A stretch of DNA of 26,047 nt, taken from the NCBI GenBank assembly GCA_937915885.1, contig CALGGP010000184.1, forward strand, positions 1 to 26,047, in the 5' to 3' direction. How positions within the stretch are numbered: position 1 is the first letter of the stretch; each line of letters begins with the position of its first letter. The notes under the pieces were generated by a model, which ran no database searches, was not told where the DNA came from, and saw nothing but the letters and a program-made list of their open reading frames with translations. Below, in pieces: positions 24,172 through 26,047 of this stretch. The DNA is from an uncultured Selenomonadales bacterium (GTDB taxonomy: Bacteria; Bacillota; Negativicutes; Selenomonadales; Selenomonadaceae). The translations under genes were made by a program, and so were the position numbers.

Positions 24172-24176
24172 TTTTT
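24133..24176 (+). terminator. Terminator-like hairpin inside repeat copy A
   Basis: On the plus strand GGGCGCCGC pairs with GCGGCGCCC over a 20-base loop and is followed by CCTTTTT. This has the form of a Rho-independent terminator, but it points against the flanking genes, so it would act on antisense transcripts. Copy B lacks the T run. Confidence 0.4.
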
Positions 24177-24185
24177 AAAACGGTC

Positions 24186-25523
24186 TCAAAATTTCAGCAG
24201 CCACGAAACGACGTAAAGCCCGACGCCGACGCACGCCCCGCAGACCGCGCCGTTGATCCGAATCATCTGCAGGTCGTCAGACACGCGGCTTTCGACGAAC
24301 TCCGTCAACTGTTGATCGTCAAGTTTATTGAGCCGCTCGTTGATGAGCTCGGGAATCGTCGCGTGATAATCGTCAAGAATCTGCTCAACGGATTTTTTGA
24401 CGAACCGATCAAAGGCGTCCTGTTGCATGGGGCTGTTGATGAAACCGTCAATCTTATCATCGATAAGTTTTTCGAGGGCGTTGCGCCATTGAAGCTCGTC
24501 GGGATTGAGCTCGACGTCAGCGTTGGGATTGGGCTTGGCAACGGAGGTGACGTAGGACGAGCCCTTGATATTTTTGTCGAGCCACATCTGAACGTAATCG
24601 GCGATGTGTACGTTGGTAGTGAAAAACGACTTGACGGCGCCGACGAAATTGCGCGCGGAGGAATCGGTTGCAATGGACTTTAGGAGCGCGTTGAAGGCGC
24701 CGAACAACTCATTGGTGGAGGCGGCGTCGCCCGGGTCGACGGGCTCGCCGTTGAGCGCGCTGATGGTGGACGCAATTTTTTTGTCGACGTTATCATTGAG
24801 GATGGAAAGTATTTTCTCATCGTTGAGATTGATGGCGGAGAGGACAAAGGCGCGTCCGGTATTGGAGCCCTCGTACTCACGACGGAGTGAAGTAATTTTT
24901 TGAAGGACGGCGCGCTGGACGGTGGGAGCGTGGAAGATGGATTGCGCGGCGTCGCAAATGAAGGCGAGAATTTTTTTCGAGTGATGTTTTTTTGAAAGGA
25001 CATTGGCGAGCGCGGTGGTGATCTGAGTGGGGTCGACGGAGGAAATTTCCTTTTGGACGAGCGGGGTAACGGATTGAGCGAAGTGATGAGTATTGGACTT
25101 GGCGGCGATTTCGGCGAGGAGATTAAAAATAATATTTTTGAGCTTACGTCGACCGTTATTGCGATTGAAATAATCGATGAGGAGGAGGGCGGTGTTTTGT
25201 TCGCGGACGGTGCTCATGATGTTACGAGTGTTGAGGAGATCGTTTGAGACGAACTCGACGATGGCGTCCATAATGCGTTTTCGATTGCGGATCAAAATTT
25301 GAGTGCGGAAGGAAATACCGAGGGGCTTACGAAAAAGAGCGGTGACGGCGAACCAATCAGCGAGCCCGCCGATGGTGGCGGAGAGTAGGGCGTGATTGAC
25401 GAGCCCGAGGGAAAAATGACCGGCGGCGGTGACAGGCGCGATGGGGCTGACGGTTGGGATGGTGAATGCGGCGCCGATGGCACTGAGGGCGAGAGTGATG
25501 TTGGCTTTCCATTTATTATTCAA
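24186..25523 (-). CDS. DUF445 family membrane protein (second copy)
   Basis: 445 aa from a TTG start; AGAAGG stands eight bases upstream and no in-frame ATG is close. It has the same plan as its neighbour: N-terminal hydrophobic segments (ALSAIGAAFTIPTVSPIAPV; HALLSATIGGLADWFAV), the hallmark GGLADWFAVTALFRKPLG, a helical middle, and a terminal hydrophobic strand-helix IRINGAVCGACVGVGLYVV. The two genes are about 110 bases apart in the same direction and are probably co-transcribed from the -10 site at 25558, though repeat copy A lies between. Family function is unknown; the fold suggests an inner-membrane protein with a large cytoplasmic helical body. Confidence 0.92.
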   Translation of the reverse strand: MNNKWKANITLALSAIGAAFTIPTVSPIAPVTAAGHFSLGLVNHALLSATIGGLADWFAVTALFRKPLGISFRTQILIRNRKRIMDAIVEFVSNDLLNTRNIMSTVREQNTALLLIDYFNRNNGRRKLKNIIFNLLAEIAAKSNTHHFAQSVTPLVQKEISSVDPTQITTALANVLSKKHHSKKILAFICDAAQSIFHAPTVQRAVLQKITSLRREYEGSNTGRAFVLSAINLNDEKILSILNDNVDKKIASTISALNGEPVDPGDAASTNELFGAFNALLKSIATDSSARNFVGAVKSFFTTNVHIADYVQMWLDKNIKGSSYVTSVAKPNPNADVELNPDELQWRNALEKLIDDKIDGFINSPMQQDAFDRFVKKSVEQILDDYHATIPELINERLNKLDDQQLTEFVESRVSDDLQMIRINGAVCGACVGVGLYVVSWLLKF

Positions 25524-25557
25524 GAGGCGAACCTTCTCTCTGCAAATTATCTTAGAG

Positions 25558-25566
25558 ATTATAACA
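25558..25566 (-). promoter_or_regulatory. Extended -10 promoter element of the DUF445 genes
   Basis: Minus-strand TGTTATAAT is a perfect TATAAT with an extended TGn, 35 bases before the TTG start. A poor -35 (TTGCGG) stands 19 bases upstream, so the extended -10 probably carries recognition. Confidence 0.6.
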
Positions 25567-25639
25567 TATTATTTTCATTCTGCCGCAAAAAATTTTTTCC
25601 CATCCGTCCGCCTCTGAAAGCTACCGCCTTCGACTGCAA

Positions 25640-25857
25640 AAGGGGGCGCTGCCGACGCAGTCCGAGCGACAGCGTCTCAACTCGTCTGTTGCCGATGGAT
25701 GGGGCGCCGCCGACGCGGGCGGAAACCACGGGCTAATTTGTGCGCCGCCGATGTGGATTGAGCGCCGAGCTCAAGGTTGAGGCGCCGACGACGCGGGTGG
25801 GAACCTCTTCCTCCATTGGGCGCTGTCGTTCGGGGGCGGGAGCGGCGGCGGCGCCCC
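25640..25857. repeat. Cluster of GC-rich repeats before the rRNA promoter (includes copy B)
   Basis: No gene is visible in the 464 bases between the second DUF445 gene and 16S rRNA. The AT-rich part near 25540-25610 is the DUF445 promoter region. From 25640 on, degenerate units of GCGCCGCCGACGCGGGCGG recur (near 25645, 25703, 25742 and 25782). The best, 25782-25857, matches copy A at 24097. It could be a relic or recurrent small non-coding element; no protein start or RNA family is recognised. Confidence 0.75.
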
Positions 25858-25859
25858 AC

Positions 25860-25909
25860 AAAAAAATTTTAAAAAAGCCCTTGACAAACGAATTTTAGAC
25901 TGTTATCAT
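25860..25909 (+). promoter_or_regulatory. rRNA operon promoter with UP element
   Basis: TTGACA (25881-25886) and TATCAT (25904-25909) are separated by exactly 17 bases. An A/T tract AAAAAAATTTTAAAAAA lies just upstream at the position and with the composition of an UP element. The start site would fall near 25916, giving a leader of about 70 bases to mature 16S rRNA. Confidence 0.88.
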
Positions 25910-25987
25910 ACGCAAGTCGTTTGATTCGACGCGTTCTTTCAAATCTAAACAATACATTTTGTGCAAGCTAACGTTAAGAGCCAAGTT

Positions 25988-26047
25988 TCAACGGAGAGTT
26001 TGATCCTGGCTCAGGACGAACGCTGGCGGCGTGCCTAACACATGCAA
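25988..26047 (+). rRNA. rrs: 16S ribosomal RNA, 5' end (runs off the window)
   Basis: The universal 5' sequence AGAGTTTGATCCTGGCTCAG starts at 25995, followed by GACGAACGCTGGCGGCGTGCCTAACACATGC. The mature 5' end is placed about seven bases upstream by analogy with E. coli numbering. The GACGAACGCTGGCGGCGTG form is typical of Firmicutes, including Negativicutes. Only about 60 bases are present. Confidence 0.97.

Noticed and set aside
25910..25987. boxA-type antitermination site in the 16S leader
   Set aside because: Only a loose CTTTCAAA is present; not close enough to the boxA consensus to call.

Overview
The window looks like a chromosomal segment from a diderm Firmicute, most likely a Negativicutes (Selenomonas/Veillonella-type) bacterium. 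This is inferred from the 16S rRNA 5' end (GGACGAACGCTGGCGGCGTG), a CbiK-type cobaltochelatase with a signal peptide, tandem DUF445 membrane proteins, and a contractile-injection locus that needs a cell envelope to cross. Every protein gene reads on the minus strand. Only the rRNA operon at the right edge reads on the plus strand.

Layout. (1) 1-1461: the 5' end of recN, preceded by an unusual in-frame chimera of the RtcB RNA-ligase N-terminus and the PyrE (orotate phosphoribosyltransferase) C-terminus. (2) 1490-21389: one compact ~19.8 kb transcription unit of 13 genes. A candidate promoter lies before the first gene at 21336 and a clear Rho-independent terminator follows the last. (3) 21393-22433: cbiK with its own terminator. 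(4) 22494-25523: two DUF445 genes; the 3' end of the first is repeated three times in tandem. (5) 25524-26047: a repeat-rich GC-heavy spacer, an rrn promoter with UP element, and the first ~60 bases of 16S rRNA.

The central unit is the interesting system. In transcription order it encodes: a PAAR-like/AHH-nuclease effector candidate; an Imm11/DUF1629-like immunity candidate; a 734-aa probable contractile sheath; a 143-aa tail-tube (Hcp/gp19-like) protein; a VgrG/gpV-gpD spike; two unrecognised, possibly baseplate, proteins; a lidless DnaK-like Hsp70; two proteins sharing a paralogous C-terminal domain (one soluble, one with a transmembrane anchor and coiled coil); a divergent Hsp70; a coiled-coil protein; an Hsp70-von Willebrand A fusion; a 970-aa protein with an Hsp70-type nucleotide-binding domain behind a novel N-terminal region; and a final unknown protein. 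Many genes overlap or abut, which suggests co-translation.

The tube, spike, tip effector and immunity parts follow known type VI/phage-tail logic. The ClpV AAA+ unfoldase and the TssJLM membrane complex are not visible. Their places in the operon are taken by four Hsp70-family ATPases and a TM-anchored coiled-coil protein. My working hypothesis is a T6SS-like contractile injection system of diderm Firmicutes whose assembly, recycling or effector loading depends on a dedicated Hsp70 set. Sheath and baseplate assignments are inferred from position and weak resemblance. The Hsp70, vWA, VgrG, CbiK, RtcB, PyrE, RecN and 16S calls rest on readable motifs.
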